This document shows positions 45,205-57,560 of a stretch of DNA of 64,000 bases, piece by piece. Below the pieces are notes generated by a model that saw only the letters and a list, made by a program, of their open reading frames with translations, was not told the origin of the DNA and did no database searches. Position numbers and translations under genes: made by a program. Position 1 is the first letter of the stretch. Each line of letters begins with the position of its first letter. Source of the stretch: Elymus sibiricus (taxonomy: Eukaryota > Streptophyta > Magnoliopsida > Poales > Poaceae); NCBI GenBank assembly GCA_039707655.1, contig CM077672.1, positions 200,422,537 through 200,486,536 of the forward strand. Reading direction: 5' to 3'.

Positions 45205-48200
45205 AAAAAGAAAACAAAGCTGTCGCTCCAGTCTGCATCGAGGATTGGAAAGGCGGGGTTTGACGCTCTAAAGAAGAGTGTAGTGTCATTCGATGAAGAC
45301 TGTCAACATAGCTCTGTAGTTGATGACCCCATTCGCCATACACCAGCATCACAGGTGCTTGCTTTAACTTCATGGTGTCATATGTGGTTGCATGATGCAT
45401 ATCGTGTCTACCTTGTATATTGCTTCTAAATTGGTTAAATTGCATCTGCTTAGCCAGATATTGTGAATATGACATGCCTTCCTATTTTTGGTACATACTG
45501 CATATGTCTATTAACCATGTTCTTACATCAAACTAATGTTCTTGTGTATCCCTCATCAATCACTTATGATGAGACAGTCAGACAGGTGGGTTAGTGTGAG
45601 ATGCGTTACTCTTTTAAAGAGTGAAGTGTCATCCTCCCCACATGATTCTCAACAAACAGCAAGGCTAGATGAAGATAGTCAATGTAGCTCTATAGTTGGT
45701 GACCGCATTTCCCCTACACCACCATCGCAGGTGCTTGCTCTAACTTGGCAGTGTGATATGTGGTTGCATGTTGCATATGGTGTCTAGCTTGTAATTCTTC
45801 TAATTTGGTTAAATTGCATCTGCTATTCTGCTTAGTTTACACATTATACCTGTTAATGTGACATGCCTTCTTATTTTTGGTACATACTACATCTGTCTAT
45901 TAACCATGTCCTTACATAAAACTACTGTTCTTGTGTATCCCGCATCAATCACTTATGTCGAGACACCTTTAGTATATGCCGCTTGATATTTGTTGCATCT
46001 TGCATATGATTTATAGTATGTACCGCGTCTAATTTGTTGAAACGCCATTTATTATGAGACGCTTTTAACTTGGCAGAGTCATATTGGTTGCATCTTTCAT
46101 GTGGTGTCTACCTTGCATTGCTTCTAATTTGTTGAAATGGCTTCTGCTTAGTTTACACAAATAGGTGTGAATATGGCATGACGTCCTGTTTTTCGTACAT
46201 ATTCCATCCTTGTATCATGTGTTTTCCATACATCCAAGTAGTGTTTGTCAGTATCATGCATGAATGAGTTCTGAAGAGTGATTTTTATTCCTTTTTCTTG
46301 TCATTTGACTTGACAATGCAAAATCAATAAAGCGGAAGGAAATTAGCAAGGCAGTGGATGATGATGCTCCTTCCGACCAACTGAAATGGAGGGTCTCTAC
46401 AGATTCTACTCCGCTATCCTCCAAACAAGATTTGCAAGACAACACATGCATAGACAGTCGACGTAGTTGTGTTGATGATGAGCACATCTCCCATACCCAG
46501 CCATCACAGATGCTCGCTCTAACTTGGCACTGTTATATGTGGTTGCATGTTACATATGATGTCTAGCTTGTATTGCTTCTAATTTTGTTGAATTGCATCT
46601 GCTTAGTTTACACATTATACTTGTGAATACGACACGTGTTCCTGTTTCTAGAACATACAATATATGTCTATCACGCCATGTTCTTACATCAAAGTACTAC
46701 TGTTGTGTAACCTGCAACAATCACTTATCATAAGCCACATTTAACTTGGGAGTGTGATATAGGTTGCATCTTGCATTGTTTTCTAGCTTGTACTGCTTCT
46801 AATTTGTTGAAATGACACTTATGATGAGACAGTTTTAACTCGGTAGAGTGACATTCGTTGCATCTTTCATACGGTGTCTAGCTTTCATTGCTTGTAATTT
46901 GTTGAAATGCCTACTGCTAAGTTCACACATCATAGGTGTGAATATGCAATGCTGTCCTTTTTTCTTACATATTCAATCCTCCTATCATGCGGTCGCCTTA
47001 CATGAAAGTAGTGTTCGTCAGCATCATGCATCAATGAGTTCTGAAAAGCGAATTTTATTCATTTTTCTTGCGGGTTTGACTTGACAAGGCAAAAAAAATA
47101 AGAGAGAGGAAGGAAAAAAAGTAAGGCAGGGGCTGATGGCGGTCATCTGGTGCCACCGGTAAGGAGGTGCTCTAGAGATTCTGCTACTACTGCTTGTGCA
47201 GTAGAAGTTCCAAATAAATATGATGTGCCCAACAACCCTACTCCAGCATCCCAGGTGCTTTCTCTAGCTTGGCAGTGTGATATTTGCTTGCATGTTGCAT
47301 ATGGTGTCTAGCTTGTATTGCTTCTAATTTGATTAAATTGCATCTACTTAGTTTACACATTATACATGTTAACTTGCCATGTCTTCCTTTTTTTTGCATA
47401 TACTTCATCTGTCTATTACATGTTCTAACATCGAAGTACTGTTCATGTCTATCCTGCATCAATCACAAATGACGAAACACCTTTAACTTGGTAGTGTGAT
47501 ATTGTTTGGATCTTGCATATGATTTATTGCTTGTACTGCTTGACATTTGTTTAAATGTCACTTATGACGAGACACTATTAACTTGGTAGAGTGATATTTG
47601 TAGCATCTTTCATATGGTGTCTAACTTCCATTGCATTGCTTCTAATATATTGAAAAGCCTTCTGCTTAGTTTATGCATCATAGGTCCGATTATCTCATGC
47701 CGTCTTGTTTTTCATACATATTACATCCTCCTATCACGCGGTTGTCTAACATCAAAGTTCAGTTCGTCTGAATCACACATCAATTAGTTCTGAAGAACTA
47801 AATTTTTATTCCTTTTTCTCGTGGTTTTGACTTGACATGGAAAAAAAGAGGAAGGTACACAGAATGGTAGGGATTGGTGTTACTACTCGGGAGGCATGGA
47901 AACGGAAGCGGAACAGCTCTGCAGATTCTGCTGGTACTGATAGTGCAAGAGAAGGTTGAAGTCCACCGGATAAATGTACAAACATAGTATCCCCTGCTAC
48001 ACCACCTGCAAAATGTACCAAAGACAAATGAACCAAACAAGCAATGACAGCCCTAGTGGTTGCAGCACCTTCTTCCACAGTACCAACATGTGCACGACTT
48101 ACTCGTGCGTCCACTCTGCTAGCGGCAAGTTCCCAAGCTCCTTTGCCACCTGACACTACTTCCGAAGCACTCTTGGCATAAGAGGACTTGGCAAGATCTG

Positions 48201-50182
48201 ATGAACCTTGTGAGCTTCAACACCAAGATGGTAGTTGATCTAGTCAAGTTATAGTTGCATGCTTCTTTATATGTAGTCTTTGACGAACTCTTTATATGTA
48301 GTCTCACAATTTGATGTACACTAACACTTCCCATGTTCGTTGTTGAACTAGCACCTAGGCGCAAGAGGAAACAGACATCAGGGATAATGCTCGACAGGTT
48401 AACTAAATCTAAAGGAGGAAGAATGGAGGTCCATTTTGAGTCAGGTTCAAAAAGGCCATGTGATGCTACAGAGTCAGCCAAGTTAGTATCAGAGGCAGCT
48501 GTTGCTGATAGGTGTCATGCACGTATCCTCCCAACATGGATTCAGTACAGGAATGACAAAGACGAAATCTAGTTAAACACCTTCCTCGACCATTTATCTG
48601 TAAGTATGGTTATTTATGGAACATAGTAATATCGTCTTGCTCTATCCCATACTTTCTAGGTTGCTGGTAATGAGACTCCTATAATTTGAATAGATGAGGT
48701 TCAAGTTGGATCGGCAATATGATGCAACCAGACAAGCATGCACTCATGTTTTCAAGTCTGCTCTGCGACAGTATCGGTATAATATGAGGAAAACTCACTT
48801 TGAAGGCAAGGCTAACAATGAACTTGCCCAAACATCTCTAGTGGAAAATATAACGGATGAAGACTGGACAGCCCTTGTTAAACATTAGTCTGATCCAAAG
48901 TATAAAGTATGTTATATAGATGTGATCGGATCACATGTTGAACTCCTATTTACTCATGTCCCTCACAAATATATCTTCTTCTAGGTGAACTATTCAAAGA
49001 ACAAGGCCAACCGTACGAAAGTGAAATTCCAACAGATGACCGGATCTCATAGCTATATTGCACACTGCGAGGCTCTGGTAACTAGCTGCTGTTTCACTCT
49101 TTTGGTTGTGCCATATTATCAGATCTATATTGACTTGTTCCAAATGCAGAGGAAAGCCCGCATGGACCAAAAAGAACCTGAACCAAATGCGGTGGAAATC
49201 TTCAAGGACTGTCACACCAGCAAGACGAAGGGCATGACTACACTAGTCAAAGCCGCTGTAGTAAGTCCTTAATCCTCAGGCCCTTTGAACTACTGGTTAG
49301 TCTGACTTGTGGTGCTTTGAACTGCATGGTTTGCAGCCAATGTCTATTAGTCTTTTCAATTTTATACACAGGTGTCTGAATGTATCATTGCACTTTACAA
49401 GGTTTAAAAGAGAGGTGCGATGTTCCTTTGCTCTTGATCTGTAATCTAGTTCCGTGCTGCACACAATGTTACAATTGTTGTTTGTCTGATCTCAGTAGTT
49501 TTGTGATATGAATTATGTCATACTATGCTCACCGTATTATAAACTTTGTCTCTTTATCTTAGCTGTCAATACAATGTGAAGAAATAGACAATACATTAGC
49601 CATGGTATATGGTCATATGTTTGGAACCTAGTTTTATTATGTACTTTGCAGTAAAATACAACTAATATTTTACACGGGTACACCAAAATAAGTTCTGTAT
49701 ATAAACCAAAGCTATTCTGTTTGGTTTTGCTGCCTCATTAATAACTTCTGTTCTGGTACTACTAATGTACAAACTCAACTTTTCAGCAAGCTATGGAACA
49801 AATGGTGGAACTGCAACAACCTCCTGAAGGTGATGAGGCAACCATAACCACAATGTCACCTCTTGTTGTAGTTGGTCAGTATCTCTCCACTAACAGTGAC
49901 AAAAGCACCTTCCTACGTAATACTGGGTTGGTTGTTAAGGCAACCTCGTCCAAACTGCCTCACGAACAAGATCTGCAAGCTCGACAGAATGATATATCTG
50001 CGCTCCAGACACAAGTCCAATCCCTAACAGAGACCCTTTGTGAAACAAGAACAGCCATTGTTCGATGTCGTCAAGATATGCATGGTTTTGCAACCAGACT
50101 ATCAGACATTTGCTATGTTGTTCAGGAGCCTAGGAGAAATGACAGCAAAGTTTATGGTGCTCCATCAGACACTACAACATGA
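45205..50182 (+). pseudogene. plant transposase, Ptta/En/Spm (PF03004-type), multi-exon, decayed
   Basis: The 3' exons match the conserved end of this family. 48352-48599 has RRKRKQTSGIMLDRLTKSKG. 48694-48906 has NITDEDWTALVKH, then TAG where Trp is usual, then SDPKYK. 48985-49077 has NYSKNKANRTKVKFQQMTGS. 49150-49259 has AVEIFKDCHTSKTKGM. 49787-50182 is a Gln-rich coiled-coil end. The introns have GT/AG ends (GTATGT, GTAACT, GTAAGT). Upstream, duplicated small exons end at 45354, 45730, 46509 and 47254, and a longer one runs from about 47838. Stops occur at 48570 (TAG), about 48896 (TAG) and several sites in 47838-48230. It is normally a CACTA-type DNA-binding accessory or transposase protein. 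The right flank is cut by the gypsy relic at 50405. Confidence 0.75.
45355..47830 (+). repeat. higher-order tandem repeat of exon-intron modules (~760 bp)
   Basis: Monomers built on AACTTGGyAGwGTGATAT and TTGCATATGGTGTCTAGCTT start near 45368, 45744, 45975, 46064, 46517, 46748, 46835, 47262, 47489 and 47578. They fall into three types, A, B and C, repeating as A / ABC / ABC / ABC. Each ABC block ends with a CATCAAtrAGTTCTGAAgA word (46259, 47029, 47779) and a small exon, giving periods of 770 and 750 bp. Confidence 0.75.
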
Positions 50183-50404
50183 AAATGTACCAGTCAAGTC
50201 AAATCATCCGAGCTTCTGAACTCCTGATGGTGCATTTACTTTTATGCCAACCCTCCTTTTGTTATATGGCTATAATTTTTTTTGTTGCGTTACAAAATTT
50301 GTTCATAATAGGCAGCGACTGGCTGAAGAAAATAGCAAGCGATTTTTTTTATAGTGTAGGGTGTTCCCTATATTTGCACGGGTGGCAAACTTTGATGCCC
50401 AGTG

Positions 50405-50896
50405 TGTCGGTGTAAAAACCGGCAGACCTCGGGGTAGGGGGTCCCGAGCTGCGGATCTCAGATCGGTGGTAACAGAGACGAGGGAGACGATGTTTACCCA
50501 GGTTCGGGCCCTCTTAATGGAGGTAAAACCCTACGTCCTGCTTTTGTTTATATTGATGGAGATGTATCGAGTACAGAGTTGATCTACCTCGAGATCGAGA
50601 TATGTTTCTAACTTCTAAGGCTAGGTGAGCGATATTGCGTTGTCCCTTTTCTACGGGCTAAACCCTATGGCTTATATACACGCCAAGGAGGGTATCTAAA
50701 GTTACAAGGTCGGTATCTAGGAATAAGGCGGCTGGAGAAATCTTGAAGTGTACTACAAGTCTTCGGTAGAGACAGCCTCGACCATGTCTCCCGTGTGTGG
50801 CCTCCGGAGTCCATCTTGATCACGTACGAGGGAATATCAGCCAAACCGAGGAGACGTGCTGGCTAGGTTGGCACCCCCTAATCCAGGACACCGTCA
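50405..50896 (-). repeat. 3' LTR of the gypsy relic (492 bp)
   Basis: It has TGTCGGTGT at 50405 and ACACCGTCA at 50896, with inverted similarity. On the minus strand a purine tract, CTAGTTCGGGGGATAC (50897-50912), precedes it. Words such as TTCGGGCCCTCT and GTAAAACCCTACGTCCTGCT are typical of a common Triticeae gypsy LTR. Confidence 0.85.
50671..50680 (-). promoter_or_regulatory. TATA-like box in the 492-bp LTR
   Basis: The minus strand reads TGTATATAAG, followed by CCATAGGGTTTAG, at a position suited to an LTR promoter. Confidence 0.55.
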
Positions 50897-53090
50897 GTAT
50901 CCCCCGAACTAGTCTTCTAAGCCGAGGACGACTTTCAGCAGACATCACTTTGGATCTGGAGTCACCGGGTTGACAGGCGAGTTCCACTTTGCATTTCGGA
51001 CTTTCTCAACGGAGCATCAACATCCGTGGTCCAACCGAGCTTGAACCCTACCCGAAGTGCATAGATATCTTAGCCTCGAAGGCTAGCTGTTCAGGTATGA
51101 ACGATCCAATCCGGCCTGACAACTTTATCGGAGAGGCTTGCCCCACGACAGGGCGAGCAGTTACTGCCTCCCCCACAAATCGCGGTTCGAGGTAGCCTTT
51201 TTACTGGCACGTCCCTTCAAGGCAGAGATCGTGCCCGCTTTCTTAGGGATATCATCACAATTTTGTTTCCCCCCATATGCTTCAACGGCATTTTTGATGA
51301 CAACCATGAATTTATCGGCGCAGCGAGGGGGACTCTTGGCCTTTCAAAGGCTTATAAGAGCCAAGGGGAGAACAGCGCAACAGCGCACGCTCCCATTCTC
51401 CCCCCACTGCTGCTTCGTCTAGCTCCAGCGCCCAGATCCAACCAGCCCGCCTTTCCCTTTCGCGAGCCCGACTTCTCAACCAGCCATGGCCGACACCCTC
51501 AAGGGGCACTGGGGCGGCTCCATCGTGACAGCAGCGACCATCACAGAGCTGCGTGACGCGGGGTACCTGGCCCCTGCCATCGCCACCCGTGCTCCAGCAG
51601 CTGGCCAGCTGGTGCCCGCTCCCAATGCCAGGGAGCGGGTGGTCTTCGTCCCCCACCTCATCCGAGGCCTGGGGTTCCCGCTGCACCCCTTCGTGCGCGG
51701 GGTAATGTACTATTATGGGTTAGATTTCCACCACCTGGCCCATAACTCCGTTCTCCACCTCGCCGCTTTTATCACAGTCTGCGAGGCCTTCCTCCGCTGT
51801 GAGCCGCACTTCGGCTTATGGCTGAAGCTCTTCGGGATCAAACCAAAGTCGAGTGGCTCGTATCTCACGGAGTGCGGAGGGGCCATGATCAGCAAGAACC
51901 AGGGGGCCACCTGGTTCAAGGGCACCTTCATCGAAACGGTGAAGGAGTGGCAAAGAGAGTGGTTCTACATCACCGAGCCACTTGCCCCTGGTAAAACCGA
52001 GGTCCCGGCCTTCTCAGCCGGGCCGCCCAAGAAACTCAAGTCCTGGAAGGAGAAGGGCATCGCTTGGGGGAAGCCAGAAGAGGTGGAGACCCTGATCGAT
52101 AGGATCCTGTGGTGGTCCACAACGGGGAAGGTTGAGCTAGCCGACGTCATCAACGTCATGCTCAACTGCCGCATACTCCCTCTCCAACTTTGGGCTACCC
52201 CGATGTGGGCACAAAAGCCCGAGGACATGGACACCATCAACACCTTCTTCCGCTCCACCTTGGCCGCCATGTGGTCGAAGCTCATGAAGCTGGCCAAGGA
52301 CAAAATCCCCAAGGCGGGGGACGACCGCGGCCTCGAGCACGGCAATGAGCCCCCCCCCCCCCCGGTGAGTAGTTTCGCCCTTCAATCTTTGTTTTTTTTT
52401 GCTCATTGCACCAAGGAGCAAAGTTTTTACTTGAACCGTCGTGTTTTGACATTTTGCAGAAGTGGTCGGCCTGGGTACAAGGGGTATGATGCCCGGCCCC
52501 ACTGCCAGAGCAGCCCCCAACTCCCCTGCTCTCAGCGCTTCTGACCAAGGAGCCGCATGTGGTGGCCTCCAAAGGGACGAAGTCCCAGACGGGGAGGTCA
52601 AGTGCTCGGACCCGGGGGACTTCGGTCACCCGGTCCGAAGAGACCCACACCTCCGCCGCTCAAGACGGCAGTGCCGAGGAGGGTGAGGAGAAGGAGGAGG
52701 TTCCTCCTCCAAAGGGGAAGAGGTCGGTGTTAGAAGACGCTGATGCGGATATGCTGCCGAAGGGCCCAAAGAGGCCAAGGCGAGCCTCATCCGAGGCCGC
52801 CAACAAGTCATCGGAGAGGGCCGAGCTCTCCGGTCACTAAGAGGAAGACCTCCTCACTATGGGGAGGAAGAAGCCGGCACCCCGAGGGTAAGCCCTTGTC
52901 CTTATCTTCTTTCCTTGAGTCACTTTTTCAGCAAGGGAAATCTTATAGAAGCAATTTTTCACACGCAGCCCACCAAGGGTAATCCCCAGCGGTTCTTCAA
53001 GCGGGCTGCCATCCGCCAGCGGGACTCCAGAGCCCGCCGCTTCACCCCTGAAGCATGATGGGCTAGGGGAGGCGACATCCACCCTGGTCC

Positions 53091-56000
53091 TGTAACACCC
53101 CAAAAATTTAACCATATTTTTATTAAGTAAAATTTGGCCAGAAATAAAATTTTGAATTTTATTAGGTCTTTTATTTATTTTAGAGTATTTTCTGTTTTCT
53201 AAAATTCTTCCCTCCATTTAGAATTTTTTGTAAAATATTGTGGGATTTGGTAGTTGTCTTAAATCAATTCAATTATATTTTAAATAAAAATAGGAAATAT
53301 TTTCACAATAAAATTTTGCACAAGATAATTCTTTTAAAGGCTTTTTCAATACTTTAAATGCTTCTGTTGCACTACAACCATTTTAAATAATTCTTTAAAA
53401 ATTCCACAAAAATTATGAGAGGTCATGTGATGCCTATAGATCACTTCTATGCAAAAACCCAACCTGGTATTTTGAAAATTTTGAGTAAAACATCCTCTTT
53501 TCTTTTCTGGTCCAGATTCAGCTTTGAACTGCAACCCTATTTTTCCTTGATCCAAAAATTCTGAAATTATTCCCACTTATAGTCCTTCCTAAGAAACCCT
53601 TAAGCCCGGGAGATCAGCCCCATTTGCATCATTTAGATCCACCAAATTATTCCCTGCAATTTCTATCCAGAACTGAATTCTGGTAGAACTTGCACTATCA
53701 AGTTTCTCTATTTGCCAAACCAACTTCAGCATCCTCTTCATCATCTAAGGAGACATCACCCTGCCAATTTTCATAGCCAACAAAAGCTCCTAAATTGCCA
53801 TGACATTTCATCAAGCAGCTTGTGGGCATGACAGAAACTTTGCATCTTTCGAACTTGCATTGCACACTTAATCAACTGGCCAAACCATCATGTCCCCCAT
53901 CTCTAGAATGTCCAGTAGCACCACTCTTCCAAATATTAGCTCGATTTGATCACTGTAGCCACTCTGGCATTAGGTCGAGCACATGGCGTGCATATCCAGA
54001 GCGCTCGTTTTGCAGTCGTTGGCGCCGAGCCCTGCCGCGTCCTTGCTGCCTTCCTTGCGCGTGACCCATCCAGCTAACTTCGCGAGGAAGCCACAGCACC
54101 CGCCGACACTTCTCCTCGGCCTCTAGCGCCGCCCACACCAACCAGTGCCACTGCCATCGCCGCCGTCTCGGGCACACCTTTGCTCGAGCCGCCTAGCAAC
54201 CTCGTGAGTCAATCAGCCTGTTTGTGGGCGGTAGCCTCCTCCAGAAGCTTGCCCACATCGCACCGCCCTTGTAACGACCTCAACCACCTCCCTGCCTCAG
54301 TAATGGCCGCCGCCGCAATCTGTCATGGACGGTGTCGACCGAGCCACCTGGAGCCCCCCCCCCCCCGCCCCGAACTAGCCAATGCACTACGGAGTAAATC
54401 CGGACGGCCGCCATCCTCACCAGCCACGCCGTCCACCATCAATCTCGCCGCCGCCTTCGTCTGCCATTAATGGCAGTCGCCGGAAATGGCTGGAACAGCA
54501 ACTCGCGACCCGCCTCTCAGGTGCTATAAAAAGCCAACCCGATCTCTTCCAGCTAACCACGCCGCTCCCCTCCTTCTCTGTGAGCTCTCCCGAGCAGCAA
54601 AGCGACCGGAAACGGTCATCTCCCCCGCCTCAAGTAGCCACGGCCGCCGCCATTTTCCGGTTGATTCCGACTTATCCCTCCTCCATTTCTTCTCCAAATA
54701 CCTCCACTCGACCCCACAGATCCATCCCCGCCGCCAATTTTGCCGGAGGTAGCCCGTAGGCGAAAGCCCTCTTTTGAGCTCCGTCGGAATCCTTCGGGCA
54801 AGCTCGCCGGCGGCGACTAGGTGGACCCCGGCGACCGTACCGTACCTCCTCAGTATCGCCAGGCTCTCCTGGACACGCTGGTGGCCTCAGCTTCCCAAGA
54901 GGAGCCGCCGCTGGCCGGGGATCGCCGCCGGAGCCTCGCCCCTGCCTCTGTCCACGCGCGCGAGGGGATTGAGGACAAACCCGATAGGTGGGCCCCACCT
55001 GTCGGTTATTCATCACCTCTCTCCCCCGCATGGCAACACCTCTGAGTTCGGCCCAGTGGCACCGTTTATCTTGGCCTTGCCCAGTGCGCGCCTCTGCATA
55101 TCCGTCAGGAAGATTTCTCTGTCTTTTTCTTTATCCAGTGACCTAAAAATTTCCACAGAATTCATTTGAAATTCAAAGGCAATAATTCAAATTTATATAG
55201 ACTTATAAAATTGTTCTTTATTTAACTAGCCTCAGTGAACATTTTTCCTATGGCTAAATTCTGCCTGACCTAATTAATAGGTCATTTTCTTACACAAGTC
55301 AACTTATAAAATTCCTAGATTAATCATCTCAACTCCAAATCCAGTGAAACCAATTTGTAAAAGCTTCTAAAATCATGCCTCATTTAATAGGTGCCACAAC
55401 TCTTTTTATAAAAAAAAATCTATAAAAATTCTTGCAGATCCTTTATTCCTATAATTCCATCTAATTGAAATGTTCAAAAATCTCAGTAGCTCTATAAATA
55501 GTAGGAACACTCTGGTTATTTTTCATATACCCAGAGAAGCCCTAGAAAAGTATAATTCCCATTTTAGAGCACTTTTATTTTCCTGCTTAGTATTTGTGTG
55601 GTAATTGCAATATTTTTGAAAATAGGAAATGGAGGGAAGATAAAATTTTCAAAACTTTTGGAGTGCACCCAATATTTCTGCATGATCAAGGCAAGCATCT
55701 TGAACACTTGATATGGTGATTGCATGGTTAAATGTTTGCAATTATAATTGGATCATGCATATGTTGAATTCATATAAAAATTTGCATATTGCTAGTTTTG
55801 CATGCATGACCCCTTGAAAATATTTTATCTTCATTTAAATATGAAGTATGAGTGAGCATGGTTATTTTCACATGCCCATGTTGGTCCAGACTAATCTGCA
55901 GGAAAGAATCAGTCACGAGAAACGTGACCGTGAAACTGAAATCTCGTTGTGACGAGAATGATCAGTAAGGGCATGTTGGGACATGCCAGATGGTGACCCT

Positions 56001-57560
56001 GTTGGGTATTACCGAGAAAATATGTTGTGCTAACCATTGCAGGAAAAATTAAACCTCCTGAGTCGACCGTAGATCGAGTCTTGTTCCGGTAACCCCCAAA
56101 CTTGATCCGTGCTACCACATGTCCCTGCCGCAGGTAGGGTATGGTCCAGTAAGTTGTTAACCCCTTTCCTGCACACACCATACAGAGAGGCCATAGTGAA
56201 AGATATCATTGGCCCATGGTAGGCATGTCACTTGGTCCGGGGGCATGGGTGTCTCCGGTTGTAGCCGGAGTGGGGTCGCACCCCTGTTTGCGCGCCGATA
56301 TAAATATTTTGATCCCATGCTATTGGAGGTTCTAGCCTTCCCACTTCGAGTTTTACTTTATCATTGCCTTGGGTGATTCCTGGCTTTGATGAGTTAAGCT
56401 GGTGTGTGCTAGTTAGGTGTGTTTTCAACCCAAAGGCCATAATGGGAATTAGTCAGTGTCTCGGTGCTGGCTAAAGAAATCCTTTACTTGTGGGTAAAGA
56501 GTACACCCTCTGCAGAGTTATACCTATTCGAATAGCCGTGTCCGTGGTTAAGGACTACAGTCTGGGTTGGTCAAGTGTCGGTCTCCGGAGGAAATAATTA
56601 AATTGAGCATGAATTATTTTGCAGAATGATTATTACCACTACTGACGCTATCATGAATATTATTGTTGTCATGAATATTATTGTTATTATTATGGACTAA
56701 CTGTTTCTCTTATTTTTATTTTCTGGGTATCTCATGGGCTGGCTAGACTACCCGGATACTCATTTATTTTCAAGACCTCTCGTTGCGTCGCTTGAGTCTC
56801 GGATGGTCATGTCTCATCCGATTCTCTTTTAGACACCCGTTTGGCATTTCTTTTCAAGACCGACCGTGGCGTCACTTTTAGACACCCGACTGGCATTTCT
56901 TTTCAAGACCTCTCGTGGCATCGCTTGAGTCTCGGATGGTCCTGTCTCGTCCGATTCTCTTTTAGACACCCGTTTGGCATTTCTTTTATATTTTCTTTTG
57001 GATTCTCAGGCGGTCCCGTCTCACCCGATTCTCCATTAACTTTATTTGCTTGTCACTAACATTTCATATTTATTCTTCAGCACCGTATTAATATTCATCA
57101 TACCATGCTTTAATTTCGTTCAGCATATGCATATAAAATTAACCCATCATGATCATATGCATTCAGTATATCTTTTGTTCATTATGTTTGCGAGTACATT
57201 CAAATGTACTCACTGGCTTGTCCCTGGCTATTTACTTGGCCAGGTCAGGATTTTCAACAAGGAGTATTACCATGACGTCCATGCAGAGCCTAGGATAGCA
57301 GCCACGCGGGATAGGAATTATCCGGGTCAGCTATTCCTATGGGAATGGAGCCCCATCGATGTTGGAGAACCATGAGTCGCTTCCGTCACCCGTCACTAGA
57401 AATCATTGTGTATCATTAGACCGTTATGGTCTTGTATCCAATTCTTGTAATTGCTTGGCAATCTGTAACAAGGACGTGTCCACCAGTAACAGTAATCCTG
57501 GGCTGGTGGCACGAGGGGTTAATTTCTGGGGTATCATGTCCCGGAAATCCGGCCCCGACA
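53091..57560 (+). repeat. solo LTR (4470 bp) with 5-bp target duplication
   Basis: It starts TGTAACACC and ends CCCCGACA, flanked by GGTCC on both sides (53086-53090 and 57561-57565). There is no primer site, polypurine tract or second LTR, so it is the product of LTR-LTR recombination. It carries CTCTGCAGAG (56508-56517) and CTATTCGAATAG (56524-56535) like the other long LTRs. Inside it near 56770-56990 is a short direct repeat containing TTTAGACACCCG and TGGCATTTCTTTT. ORFs within it are not genes. Confidence 0.93.
54524..54533 (+). promoter_or_regulatory. TATA box of the solo LTR
   Basis: CTATAAAAAG is followed by a C/T-rich leader, at the place equivalent to 25501 and 32208. Confidence 0.7.

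Noticed and set aside
52349..52363. poly-C runs at 52350 and 54355 and a poly-G run at 35480
   Set aside because: Simple homopolymer runs; no structure or motif around them beyond GC-rich context.
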